From assembly GCA_023053685.1 (NCBI GenBank), contig JALIGW010000004.1, positions 78,825,361 to 78,889,360 of the forward strand: a stretch of 64,000 nt of DNA, read 5' to 3'. The position numbers and the translations under genes were made by a program. The notes beneath the pieces were generated by a model that worked only from the letters and a program-made list of their open reading frames with translations, did not search any database and had not been told where the DNA came from. This document shows positions 1-12,300 of the stretch, piece by piece (positions within the stretch are counted from its first letter, which is position 1; each line of letters begins with the position of its first letter). This DNA is from Diadophis punctatus similis (lineage: Eukaryota > Chordata > Lepidosauria > Squamata > Dipsadidae).

Positions 1-37
1 GGGCTCAATTGTGGTCGTAAGTCAAAGATTACCTGTA
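1..37 (+). mobile_element. Right end of a TA-type MITE (family T1)
   Basis: The window opens inside the terminal part of a short DNA element that recurs many times here. Its right end reads like TAAGTCGAGGACTACCTGTA, and full copies begin with the inverse, CAGGTAGTCCTCGACTTA. Only the last 37 bases are in the window. Confidence 0.6.
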
Positions 38-118
38 CTCCAAATTATGAAAAGTGGGGGACGAGGTCTATTCTAAAAATTAGAAAGCACATAAGCAGAA
101 GGAAATCAACTTTCTCAC

Positions 119-233
119 TGGAAACTTTCAAGAAGGGACTGGACTGCCATTTGTCAGAAATGATGTAGGGTCTCCTACTTGGGTGGGGGGTTGGACTAGA
201 TGACCAACAAGGTCCCTTCCAACTTTGTTAATC
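119..233 (+). mobile_element. CR1 LINE 3' fragment
   Basis: The stretch reads through the conserved CR1 3' region: GGGGTTGGACTAGATGACC followed by AAGGTCCCTTCCAACT. The same region is seen inverted at 5148-5470 and 57010-57360. It is a 5'-truncated fragment with no coding part. Confidence 0.75.
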
Positions 234-1194
234 CGAATGGTAAAAACACAAAGCTCTCTCTGAACCCAAGAATTGCATCGCTCATGTTTAGCTGTGCTCA
301 TGTTTAGCTGTGAAGGGTTGCAAAGCGTCTTTGATAGTGGCAACTATGGGGAGAGGAAGAGATCCATTAGGAACTGAGCAATAGATTATCACCAAAGTAT
401 TTTTAAATGGATGTTCACATGACACTTAGACATTTTTTTGTCAAGTCTCAAATGAGTCATGCACTCATTTCATCTTTTGTTTTTTTACATGACACCATCT
501 CCTTAAATTGCAAAAAGGCATCAACTCCCATCAAATATTATTTTGCCTTTTTTTCAATTGTCAGTTGATCTTGTTTTATCCCATTACTTTTTTAGCATTT
601 GTTTTTCCTTTGTTTATTCAGACCTGACAGCGATTCATTCACTGAGAGGGATTTAAGTGTAAATGTTTCACATCCAGTACTTTGCCAGCTGGAAGGCCCA
701 TTAGTATCCGCGGGGGGCCGTTGTGAGTGGTGAAACAGCCAGGCAGGACGCAAGCCAGATCCCACAGAACACAGAAATGATCGTCCAGGCTCACTTATTC
801 AAGAATAAACGGTGCTCCTTGACTGAATAGGGGTGGGCTCCTTATTTAGCATATGTTTCCTTTTCTTTTTAAGCTCTATATGTTCACCACTGCCAGTCCT
901 AAGTTATCTCTTCTCTACCCCAGGGCTTGCTCCAGTATCCTTTTGCTTCGTTCCACACGTGCGTTGCCCTTCCAGGATCTAGCTTTCTAGTGCCCTGTCT
1001 CTAGCCTTCCCTCGCCTGCTTTTGTCTCCCTCCTCGCCCATCCCTGGCAAGGCCAAGGAAGCATGGCACAGTCCGGTTCCAACGCCCCGATCCAGATCCA
1101 TCGTACCCTGCAACCTAGGGGCAACCCTGTCCAACCTGCTACGTGATTCTTCTTTCTTTCAACAATTCTTTCCTTCAATCACACTTGGCCAATA
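234..1194. other. Intergenic DNA upstream of TIGAR, no gene seen
   Basis: No exon with splice signals or conserved reading frame is visible. The part near 700-960 (a GC-rich patch, then AAGCTCTATATGTTCACCAC) resembles text near 29010-29050 and 44360-44390, so part of it is probably an unclassified repeat. Confidence 0.4.
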
Positions 1195-1636
1195 AACAAT
1201 TCTATTCTATTCTTTCCTCCTTCCATTTATTTCTTCCTTTCTTTCACTCTCTTTCCTTCTTCCCTTCCTTTTCCTTTCCTTTCTTCCTATTTCTTCCATT
1301 CCTTTCCTCCATCTATTTCTTCCTTTCCTTCACTCCTTTCTTCCTCCCCTTTTCCTTTCCTCCCCCTCTTCCTTCCTTCCTTCTACTTATTTTTTCTTTT
1401 CATTTCCCCCTTCCTTCACTCTTCCTTCCTCCCACTTTCCTTTCCCCTCTTCATTCCTTCTGGCTATTTCTTCCTTTCCTTTCTTCTATTTCTTCCTTCC
1501 TCTCCCTTTTCCCCTTCCTCCTATTTCTTCCTTTCCTTTTCTCCTCCCTTCCTTCTGCCTATTTCTTCCATTCCTTTCCTCCATCTAGGTCTTCCTTTCC
1601 TTCACTCTCCTTCCTTCCTCCCCCTTTTGTCTGTCA
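1195..1636 (+). repeat. Pyrimidine-rich (TTCC/TTTCT)n degenerate tract
   Basis: About 440 bases almost entirely C and T on the + strand, in imperfect TTCC, TTTCC and CTTCC motifs broken by ATTTCTTCC. It starts just after CAATAAACAATTCTATTC, the same 3' end motif as the LINE at 1640-2226, so it probably grew from the tail of another LINE copy. Open frames through it are compositional. Confidence 0.85.
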
Positions 1637-1639
1637 TTT

Positions 1640-2226
1640 GCAGTCTGTCATCTGCACCTCTATAACTGTCTGGTTCGGTTCTGCAACCCAACAAGACAGA
1701 CACAGACTTCAGAGGATAATCAGAACTGCAGAAAAAACAATTACTGCCAACCTGCCTTCCATTGAGGACCTGTATACTGCATGAGTCAAAAAGAGGCCCG
1801 TGAAAATATTTACGGACCCCTCGCATCCTGGACACAAATTGTCCCAACTCCTACCCTCAAAACAATGCTATAGAGCACTGCACACCAAGACAACTAGACA
1901 CAAGAACAGTTTTTTCCCGAACGCCATCACTCTGCTAAACAAATAATTCCTTCAACACTGTCAAACTATTCACTAGGCTGCATTACTATTACTATTAGTT
2001 TTTCTCATCGTTCCTATCACCCATCTCCTCCCACTTATGACTGTATGACTGTAACTTGTTGCTTGTATCCTTACGATTTATATTAATATTGATTGTTTCC
2101 TGATTGCTTATTTGTACCCTATGACAACCATTCTTGACAAATGTATCTTTTCTTTTATGTAACACTGAGAGCATATGCACCAAAGACAAATTCCTTGTGT
2201 GTCCAATCACACTTGGCCAATAAAGA
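1640..2226 (+). mobile_element. LINE 3' end (L2/CR1-like), last ORF2 codons and 3' UTR
   Basis: The + strand encodes a decayed C-terminal RT-protein segment: ITVWFGSATQQDRHRLQRII at about 1660-1720, then further conserved residues interrupted by a stop and ending near SFFPNAITLLNK. This pattern is typical of L2/CR1-type LINE ORF2 ends; the exact family is not certain. The 3' UTR ends in CACTTGGCCAATAAAGAATT and runs directly into pentamer repeats. Confidence 0.65.
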
Positions 2227-2306
2227 ATTCTATTCTATTCTATTCTATTCTATTCTAGTCTAGTCTAGTCTAGTCTAGTCTAGTCTAGTCTAGTCTAGTC
2301 TATTCT
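2227..2306 (+). repeat. (TTCTA)n then (TCTAG)n microsatellite at a LINE 3' end
   Basis: About six TTCTA units followed by about ten TAGTC/TCTAG variants, directly abutting the LINE 3' end. TTCTA is the complement of AATAG, the pentamer reported as seeded by LINEs in advanced snakes. Confidence 0.9.
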
Positions 2307-2630
2307 TTTCTTTTCCCCTTTCTCCTGCCTATTTGTTCCTTTCCTTTTCTTTCTCCTTCCTTCTGCATATTTCTTCCTTTCCTTTCTTCCATTCCTTTCC
2401 TCCATCTAGTTCTTCCTTTCCTTCACTCTCCTTCCTTCCTCCCTTTTCCCCTTCCTCCTGCCTATTTCTTCCTTTCCTTTTCTTTCTCCTTCCTTCCTCC
2501 TGCCTATTTCTTCCTTTACTCTTCTTCCTTCATTCCTTCCTCCCATCTATTTCTTCCTTCCCTTCCCTCCCTCCCTTCTTCCATTCCTCCCTTCCCTTCT
2601 TTTCCTCTCACCCCCAAGGCGATCCTGCCC
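2307..2630 (+). repeat. Second pyrimidine-rich tract
   Basis: Imperfect TTCC/CTTCC sequence with repeated TGCCTATTTCTTCC motifs, like 1195-1636. It lies immediately upstream of the TIGAR CpG-rich region. Confidence 0.8.
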
Positions 2631-2810
2631 AACTGTCACTCAGCTAAAGAAAGCGCTCCCGCGTAATCCCCTCCCCTCCCCCCCCCCGATGCCGAAGGGG
2701 GGGGGGGGCGGGACCTTATCCCGGGTTCGTCCTCCCCGTCCCCTTTTTCTCGCGAGACTCCACCGCGTTCCCCACCCGTCCGCCATTTGCCCGAGCGCGG
2801 CGCGCCGGCA

Positions 2811-2818
2811 TGACGTCA
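2811..2818 (+). promoter_or_regulatory. Perfect CRE palindrome TGACGTCA
   Basis: The full CREB/ATF consensus lies 31 bases upstream of the TIGAR start codon inside the CpG-rich region. CREB control of human TIGAR has been reported, so conservation of a full site here fits; binding is inferred. Confidence 0.7.
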
Positions 2819-2848
2819 TTTGTGCGAGCGGCATCGATAGAGAGAAGC

Positions 2849-2880
2849 ATGGCCGCCTTCGGCTTAACGGTCATCCGGCA
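2849..2880 (+). CDS. TIGAR: TIGAR exon 1 (coding part)
   Basis: Encodes [10 protein letters not shown] plus two bases of the catalytic His11 codon; the donor GTGAGT follows at 2881. The ATG is chosen because it aligns with the human start and gives His11 the same number. Confidence 0.95.
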
Positions 2881-5800
2881 GTGAGTATCTGGGTCCCGGG
2901 GGAGCTGCTATGTGGGGCCGCAGAAGGGTAGGGCCTTCAGCCTCCTTCGTGGCTCTTCCGCTGGACCCTGTGTGTCGTGCACGGGCGCAGGGCAGCCTCC
3001 TGGCCCGAGGGAAGAGGGCGACCCAGCCGTTTGCTCAAGCCCGCTAAAGAAGCCCTGAGCCCGGGGTGGATGTTACCTCACAGAGGGACGAAAGCGGGTG
3101 TCTTGTATAGTGTAGCCGGTTTGGCCTAGTGGTTAAGACACCAGGCTGGAAAGCAGGAGGTCCGTGAGTTCAAGTCCCACCTTAGCCATGAAAGCCAGCT
3201 AAGTGACCCTGACCCAGCCACTCTCTCTCTCTTAGCCCAACCCACCTCACAGTGTTGTGGGGAAAATAGGAGGAGGAGGAGGAAGGTGTGTTGGGTTAGG
3301 GTTCACTGCCTTGAGTTATTTATAAAAATAAGGGGGATATAAATAAATGAATAATAGTATCGAGATCTTCTCTCTTTGGAGAATGAGACATCTTTTTTGG
3401 GGGGTAGGGATTCTGTTCAGGCCTTGCAATGCATTACAACAGGACATTGTCTTCACACATAATTGAGGCAAGCTATTCCCAGATAGACTTGAGATAATTT
3501 TTAAGTGTTTGGCCAACCCTGTGTGGCCCACAGAAGGCTGTCCCCCAAAGTCATAATCCTGATTATCTATTTACATATGTAGATCACTGGCTTATCAGTA
3601 TCCCATTACTTTTAAAGACACCACTTAGGTTTTCTTTAAACATATTTCCTACTTCCTGTTCTTGTAGTCAGTATCTACGTACTAAGATACCTAAGCTCAG
3701 ATTGGGCTCACAGTTTACTACTCAGTTTGTGGACTGATTGCTTAGAATGATTGGTTGTAGATATATACCTTTCCACTACATGTTATCTATAATCTAATTA
3801 CCAAGCAGCCATTAATTCCACTTTTGTGCACTACCTGGAGTTGTCCCAAAGGTGCTTTTTCAAGAGGCAACGGGACTTTCTGGTTTTTCTTTGAAGATGT
3901 TTCGCTTCTCATCCAAGAAGCTTCTTCAGATCTGATGGATGAAGAGTTTTCTTAATAACATCTTCACAAATCTGGGCTGTCTGTCTGTACTCTTCCTACA
4001 CCTGTTTCTAGTTTTACTCTCTGTTTCCTTTCAGGTTTACAGACTTAGACAAAGTCATTTTTTTGTGTGCAACAATGTGTCCCCTCCTGGAATTGTTTTT
4101 AGAACTTTCCTTTTTAGGAACCCTCTCCCCCTTCAATCTCAGATTTCTTCTCCTGCGGTCATGGGAAGGACTCCTAATGACCTGTGAATTATGTAAATCA
4201 CTCTGTGTAAATTCACTCCCTCTCATTAATCATCTCTGTGTGAAGTATATTATAAAGCGAAACCTGAAAATCGAAATAGAGATTGCAAATCCTACATTCG
4301 CTCCAAGTCTACACTAATAAAAACTATTGGACCAAAATCTTCGGCATTTTCTTCCCCTCAAGCATAGTAACCACTTAATCCGGCTTTTCTAGTTGTTAAC
4401 TCAAAAATATGAGAGACACTGCTGTTCCAGAATGCAGTTTTGCTTATTTTCAATACCGTAATTATGTAGAAATGCTGCTGAATACTGTAGAGACTGCCAA
4501 CAATGAAAAATAATTTATATCGTCTTACATTGAAAGCAGCAAATTTCAAAGCTAGTATCTTGTCAGGCTGATTCTAGGAAAATTCTAATGTGTTAAAAGA
4601 TTTTTAAAATTATGTTCTTGTAATTACGGACTTTTAAATCAACAACAGTGAGAATGAAAAGGACAACTGATTTTTTTTCTCAAGCATTAAAAGCATTTTC
4701 TAAACTAAGTATTACAATTTTAAATACCTTGATATGAACATTGCAAAACTCTTACTTTGCTTGTGCAATTGATTATTTTTACTGTTGTATCAAATTGTTT
4801 AGTGAAGCACGAGGGGAAAAAATCCAGACTTAATCTGAAATTTTGATTTCAACTGGCTGATATCAGTACAAGCAGAAGGTTACCTATTGGCCAACTCTAC
4901 AATCTATTGAATTCTGATGGAGAAAGACAGGAATAATTAACACTAACGCTAAGTAGGTGTCTCTCAGCCAGAGTCAACCTGGGTTGCTTCCTCTTCTCTA
5001 ATGAAATTGTCTGCGCATATTGTTAAATTAAGTATTGATTGCTTTAATTGGGTTGTCTGTTTTTCTTGTTTAAAGCTCCATACATTTATCTATTCATCAG
5101 TCTTCTTAATAAATATAATCCGCTTTTCATTAGTATTATAGAATAGAACAGAACAGAACAGAACAGAATAGAATAGAATAGAATAGAATAGAATAGAATA
5201 GAATAGAATACCGGTAGAATAGAATAGAATCAGAGTTGGAAGGGACCTTGTAGGTCATCTAGTCCAACCCCCCGCCCAAGCAGGATACCCTACACCATTT
5301 CTGACAGATGGCAGTCCAGTCTCTTCTTGAAAGCCTCCAGTGATGAAGCTCCCACAACTTCTGAAGGCAACTTCTGTTCCATTGATTGATTGATCTCACT
5401 GTCAGAAAATTTCTCCTTATTTCTAGGTTGAATCTCTCCTTGATCAGTTTCCATCCATTATTCCTCAATATATATATTGTCTTAATATATAAAACAACAA
5501 CAGAACCCTCTTCTCCAAGTTCAGCCCAGAGAGGAAAAATCTATCTTGAAATGAGTTAAATGTAGTATGGTTTCTTCCTGTTGGTGTTTCCTGTTTTGTA
5601 TATAGCTGTCGGGTCTTTCCTCTTAGACCCTTTTATTGTTTGCATTGGTTCTGGTAGGCCTTGGTAATTCCAATTTTTCCCCTTGATCATATAACACTTC
5701 CTCACTGATCATATAATACTATATCTAACCCAAATACAGATTCATGCCAATCTTTCCAGCTAGGAAAATGATTAGTTTTCGCTGCTTAATCTCTCACAAT

Positions 5801-8800
5801 TCTCCTGATCATTTTAGTGACGTGCATCCCTGCGAATCAAGTCAGGGTTAAGGAGTCATTGGTAGATTCCTGGAGCGATGCCTGGGCCTCAAGAGGGGGC
5901 AGGGAACATGTGCCAGTGCCTCTTCGTTACACAGTAAGCATCCCCACCAGCAATGTTGGTGTTTGTGCGTGTAACAAAATTGTGCGTTTCGTTAGCAGGG
6001 AAAGACTGGGATAGCCCAACTGAGTCAGTGCTGTAAGGGCTGAGTAATTGCTTTTTCTCCTGTTTTAAGTTGTTGGTTTCTGTTTGTTTGTTTTTCCCCA
6101 CAGTGGACAAACGAGGTACAACAAAGAGAAGATAATGCAAGGTTTGTCTCTCCTGGTGGTTATTAAATCACAGAGCCCTTTTGTTTTATTTGGATATTAA
6201 ATACTGGTTTTGTCCAGTTATTACAGGTAGTCCTCGACTTGCAGCAGTTCATTTTAGCGACCATTCAAAGTTACAAAGGCACTGGGGGAAAATGACCTAT
6301 GACCATTTTTCACACGTAACGACTGTTGCAGCGTTCCCACGGTCACGTGATCAAAATTCGGTGCTTGGCAACTGGCATGTATTTATGACGGTTGCAACTG
6401 TCCCAGGGTCACGTGATCAACTTCTGCAGCCTTCCTACAAGCGAAGTCCATGGGGAAGCCAGACTCACTTAACAACCGTGCGACTAACTGAACAACTGCA
6501 AACTAAACAGCTGTGGCAAGAAAGGTCTTAAAATGGGGCGATTGTCTCACTTAGCAACAGAAACGTTGGGCTCAGTTGTGGTTGTAAGTTGAGGACTACC
6601 TGTATTATGTACCGTATTTTTCAGAGTATAAAACACATCATTTTCCTCCCTAAAAGAGGCTGAAAATTTGGGTGCGTCTTATACTCTGAATGTAGCTTTT
6701 TCGAAGATTTTTTTCCCCAGCCCTAACAAGGTGCTAACGATCTTCCCGGCTTGCAATCTTTTTCATTGCTACTCCCTCCAAAGGTGGTTTTTTTCCAGCC
6801 CTAAGTCTTTGCAGGCTTTTTTTCATTGCTACTAGCTCCGAAGAATGTTTTTTTAAGCCCTAACCAGGGGATAAAATAATGTGCTGAAGCTGACCAGACT
6901 AAGGACGCTAGCAGATGAATACCTGGTAGGTAGATTTCCCCCCCTATTTTCCTCCCCAAAAACTAAGGTGCGTCTTATATTCCGGTGCATCTTATACTCC
7001 GAAAAATATGGTATATCTGAGACAACTGGGAGCTGCCACAGGAGCCCGAAAGAGTACTTTCCTGTTTCCACAATGTGAAGAAGAGGGCTTCATGCGTGCT
7101 TTCACACACTCCAAAGCATCTTTTTTGAAGTTTGCACTTCCCTGGGTTGGCATTGTCCCAGGTGGTGACAGATGGGGCATCTGCCAGGAGAACAGATTCC
7201 CCTGCCCCTCAGTTTTCTGCGTGACTTCAAAACAAGGTGGATAAAAAACTATTTTTAATTTTTTTAAAAAAAAGAAATGGATTTTTTTTATTTAAATCGG
7301 ATTTTTATTTTATTTTTATCACATTTATTTTCATAAAATTTATTAATTGTATTTATTTATTAATTGTATTTGTATGCCGCCCAACTCCCAAAGGGACTCT
7401 TTGGAGTAAAAAAAATGCTTTTGGAGTAAAAAGAATCTATCTAAAGATAGTTTTCTATTTAAGATACATTAATCATTTAGTTTATTCAGCATGAAATGGA
7501 GCTTAGTTATGTAGCGTGAGGCTGTATATTCTGCAATATTGGGACTGTCTGGTGAGTCGACAGCGGGTCGGAGGAGGAGCTGCTGCGGGACAGAGATGAC
7601 AGTTGCTCTTTACAAATTACGATTTAAACCGAGTTGATTTAAATCAAGTTGTTTTACTAGTGATTTAAATCGTGATTTAAATCGACTTGATTTAAATCAA
7701 ATCCACCCTGCTTCAAAACAACTGCTTAGAAGTTGTTTTCAAGGTCCCACTGCAGGTGTAACCATGGATGTGGATTTGCTGTTGAATTTACAATCAATAA
7801 CTCCTATATAAGAAGAAGAATTATTGCCTAAAAAAATGTCTTGTCCTCACTAATTGTCCAAAAGTATTGATTAATTGCAGTTCAGTACAGGTAAAGTACA
7901 GAACAGGTAGGTTGAGGTATTCCTCAATTTACCACTGTTCGTTTAATTACCATTAGAAGTTGCAGCGGCACTGAAAAAAGTAACTGTTGCGGTATCCCCA
8001 TAGCCACATGATCAAAATTTGGACACTTGGCATCTGGTTCATATTTATGACGGTTGCAATGTCCCGGGGTCACGTGATCCCCTTTTGTGACCTGCCGAGC
8101 CAAGTCAGTGGGAAGTCGGATTCGCTTAACAACTGTGTTACTAATTTAACAAGTATAGAGATTCACTTAACTGTGGAAGAAAAGTCGTAAAATGGGGCAA
8201 AACTCAACCGTCGTACTTAACAGCAGAACTTTAGGGCTCCATCGTGGTCGTAAGTCGAGGACTACCTGTAGCTTCAAGATGATTAAGTTTATACAGGGAG
8301 TTTCTCAGCTTGATCTAAGCTTAGTTGTGACCATTTAACATCTTCCCGATTCTACAATTGGGGTTCTGATGCTTTAGGGCTCTTGGTCTCCTGACCACAA
8401 GCTTGCAAAAGAAAAGCATAAGGATAGTGCCGAGTCTGTCTATCTTACTCCATTCTGTTTCTTAAGCCAGTGACATATGTGGCCCTTCACAAGATCATGT
8501 AACTAAACATATGTTTTTAAGTTAGGGCCACATAAGACAAAAGAAAGAAAGATACATTTAGCTACCTACCCTGTTTTCCCCAAAATAAGACATCCCCTGA
8601 TAATAAGCCCAATCAGGCTTTTGAGTGCATGGCAATAAGGCCAAGCGCTTATTTCAGGGTTCAAAAAATATAAGACAGGGTCTTATTTTCGGGAAAACAC
8701 GGTAGATAGATAGATAGATGGATGGATTGATGGATAGCCCCTTTCCCCCAAAATAAGACATCCCCTGATAATAAGCCCAATCCGGCTTTTGAGTGCATGG

Positions 8801-9043
8801 CAATAAGGCCAAGCGCTTATTTCAGGGTTCAAAAAAATATAAGACAGGGTCTTATTTTCGGGAAAACACGGTAGATAGATAGATGGATGGATGGATTGAT
8901 GGATAGCCCCTTTCCCCCAAAATAAGACATCCCCTGATAATAAGCCCAATCGGGCTTTTGAGTGCATGGCAATAAGGCCAAGCGCTTATTTCAGGGTTCA
9001 AAAAAATATAAGACAGGGTCTTATTTTCGGGGAAACACGGTAG

Positions 9044-9108
<65 letters not shown>

Positions 9109-9243
9109 CCCTGTTTTTCTCAAAATAAGACATCCCCTGATAATAAGCCCAATTGGGCTTTTGAGTTCATGGCAATAAGGCCAAGCACTTATTTCAGGGT
9201 TCAAAAAAATATAAGACAGGGTCTTATTTTCGGGGAAACACCG

Positions 9244-9312
<69 letters not shown>

Positions 9313-12300
9313 GATACCCTGTTTTCCCCAAAATAAGACATCCCCCTAATAATAAGCCCAATCAGGCTTTTGAGTGCATGGCAATAAGGCCAAGCACTTA
9401 TTTCAGGGTTCAAAACAATATGAGACAGGGTCTTATTTTCGGGGAAACACAGTAATCGTTGATTTTTTCAGAGATGGCCCTCTGAGAGCTCTTTTAGGAG
9501 GGCCTCCCTTTAGCTGAATGCTTGTCCCTGATTTTTGGAGAGTATCAGCTGTTGAGGGCTAAAACATGGTTGTTCTAACTGCTGGACGCATTCCCATGGT
9601 GTCTCTTGCAGGTCAGGGTGTGGACGAGCCTCTCTCAGACATTGGGTTCAAGCAAGCCAATGCAGCTGGGATGTATCTCCGTCATGTCAGATTTACTCAT
9701 GTCTTCTCCAGTGACCTGATTCGGGCAAAGCAGGCAAGTATCTTGTAGGTGAAACTGTGCACGAAGAAATATTTTGACTTGTTGGGAGGCATAGAAATTA
9801 AATAAACAGTCAGGATTCTAATGGTTTGTTTTTGGAGTTCGTTTTTTGTGTGTGTGATAGAATTGTAACGATTAGTGAATTGATTAACTTATACAGACTT
9901 AAAAATTGCATTCATGTATAGTAAAAAATAGATGTTCCATTTTTAATTAGTTTGCCTACTCTTTAATTTAATTCTATTTTATAGACATTAGGTATGTTTG
10001 CCACCTTAAGTTATTTATAAAAATTATAAAGGTGGGATAAAAAATATATATACATTCAATTTCATAGCTACTAAGATTGTTGGCCGGGCAGGTACAAAAA
10101 CAGCCAGGGAAATGATTGGAGCCTGGGAAACGGGCCCCTTGTCAGTCAACAGGGGTGCTGATTTACCACCAGCTTATCAAGTGCTTAGGTACCGAGGGCT
10201 TGGCAGCACAAGGAAGCGACAGCCAATCGCCAGCCGCCAACACACCAATCAGCCAATAGGAAGGCATCACATAAATGCGACTCACAGAATAGCCCAAAGC
10301 ACATATTCCAGTAGAGGGGAGTTCTCTGAAAATGGGACTCCCAACACAAGTTCAAAGAAGTTACTCGGAAGAGTAAACCTCTGGACCCAGATTCAGTCTT
10401 GCAACATTATCCTGAGACACGTATACAAGTAGTCCTCGACTTACAACAGTTCATTTAGTGACCGTTCAAAGTTACAATGGAACTGGGAAAAAATGACTTT
10501 TTTTTTTCAGACGCTTGGCAACTGGCTCATATTTATAGTAAGATAGTTGCAATGTCCCATCATCCCCTTTTGTGACCTTTTGACAAGCAAAATCAATGGG
10601 GAAACCAGCTTCACTTGGCAACCGTGTTACTAACTTCTCGACTGCAATGATTCACTTAACAACTATGGCAAGAAAGGTCATAAAACGGGGCAAAACTCAC
10701 TTAACAGATGTCTCACTTAACCACAGAAATTTTGGGCTCAATCGTGGTGATAGGTCGAGAACTACCGTATTTTTCGGAGTATAAGACGCACCGGAGTATA
10801 AGACGCACATTAGTTTTTGGGGAGGAAAATAGGGGAAAACAATCTGCCTACCAGGTATTCATCTGGCTAAGATCCTTAGTCTGGTCAGCTTCAGCACATT
10901 ATTTTATCCCCTGGTTAGGACTTAAAAAAACCTTCTTCTGAGAGAGTAACAATGAAAGAGCATGCAAGCCAGTAAGAGCTGGGAAGATCGTTAGCACCTG
11001 GTTAGGGCTAGAAAAAAACTTATTCAGAGCAGCTTCAGCACATTATTTTATCCCCTGGTTAGGACTTAAAAAAACCTTCTTCTGAGAGAATAACAATGAA
11101 AGAGCCTGCAAGCCAGTAAGAGCTGGGAAGATCGTTAGCACCTGGTTAGGGCTAGAAAAAAAACTTATTCGGAGCAAGTAGAGCAATGAAAAAAACCCTG
11201 CAAAGACTTAGGGCTGGAAAAACATTCTTCTGAGAGAGTAACAATGAAAGAGCCTGCAAGGTAAGAGCTGGGAAGATCTGTTAGCACCTAGTTAGGGCTG
11301 GAAAAAAAAGCTACATTCGAAGTATAAGACGCACCCAAATTTTCAGCCACTTTTAGGGAGGAAAAAGGTGCATCTTATACTCAGAAAAATACGGTACCTG
11401 TATTTCCATTTTTTTAAATGAAAGAATAATCTTTGTCAACATTCTTTTTTAACATTTCAGACTACGGCCTCAATTCTTAGACATAGCCAGCACTGCAAAG
11501 AGATTCCTGTAAAATGTGACGCCCGCCTACGAGAACGGGTAAGTATTTCCTTGCCCCTAGGGAAGATCAATGCCAGATTCCCAATGGCTGCACCGGGAAT
11601 TCTGCAGGGCAGGTGTAGATTTAATAAGGACTGAGTAGAATGTAGCTGAGACCTGACCAGTCTGCTTCAGTTGGCTGCCTTGTTCCAAAGGTGCTTTTTT
11701 CAAGAGGCAACTGGACTTTCTGGGTTTTTTTCTCTGAAAATGTTTTGCTTCTCATTCAAGAAGCTTCTTCAGCTCTGACTGGATGGTAGGGAATGGAAGG
11801 AATTTATATTCCTTGCAGACAGCTGGTCTTTTCCATTGTTTTAGTGAGTCGTTGAGGCCACCTGGAGGTTTATCTGTGTCCTGAGGGTCACCTGAATGGT
11901 GCAAATGGGTGTGGAGCCTTATTGGAACTGTTTTTTTTTATTCAAAAAGTTTTATTAGTACAAAGTACAAACATTTTTTTTATTTTTCTCCCCCCTACCC
12001 CCCTAACCCTAACCCACCCACCCCCTCTCCCCCCCCGGACTTCCCAGAGAGAATACAGGGCATAATATCAATAAGATAAATTTAAATTAAATTAAATTTA
12101 AAAAAAAGGAAAAAAGTTTTTTTTATATTTCCACCTTATTATTTAAAAATTTCAACTCCGAATTGTACACATAAAAATTCCTTCCTCCTCCTTTCCGCCA
12201 TCTATCCAAAACCCTTAAACTTCATCATAAAGTCAACCACTATATAAATAGCATAACATTACTATATATCAGATTATTAACTTCAGAAAAATTCTAAATC

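Larger units (their letters stand above)
2640..3060 (+). promoter_or_regulatory. TIGAR: TIGAR CpG-rich promoter and first-exon region
   Basis: A sharp rise in G+C and CpG compared with the surrounding DNA, with GCGCGGCGCGCCGG at about 2794-2807. A GC box (GGGGCGGGA) lies near 2705-2713, a perfect CRE at 2811-2818, and the start codon at 2849. No TATA box is seen, as is usual for a CpG-island housekeeping promoter. The transcription start cannot be fixed from sequence alone. Confidence 0.75.

Noticed and set aside
1143..1784. Long open frame of Phe, Ser, Leu and Pro
   Set aside because: It follows a degenerate TTCC tract and a LINE tail; composition alone explains it.
3114..3190. tRNA gene
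   Set aside because: The boxes are those of a SINE head with a non-tRNA body and tail; the acceptor stem cannot be closed.
8563..9454. CRISPR-like pattern of repeats and spacers
   Set aside because: The repeats are MITE copies with inverted ends, spacers are GATA tracts, and this is vertebrate DNA.
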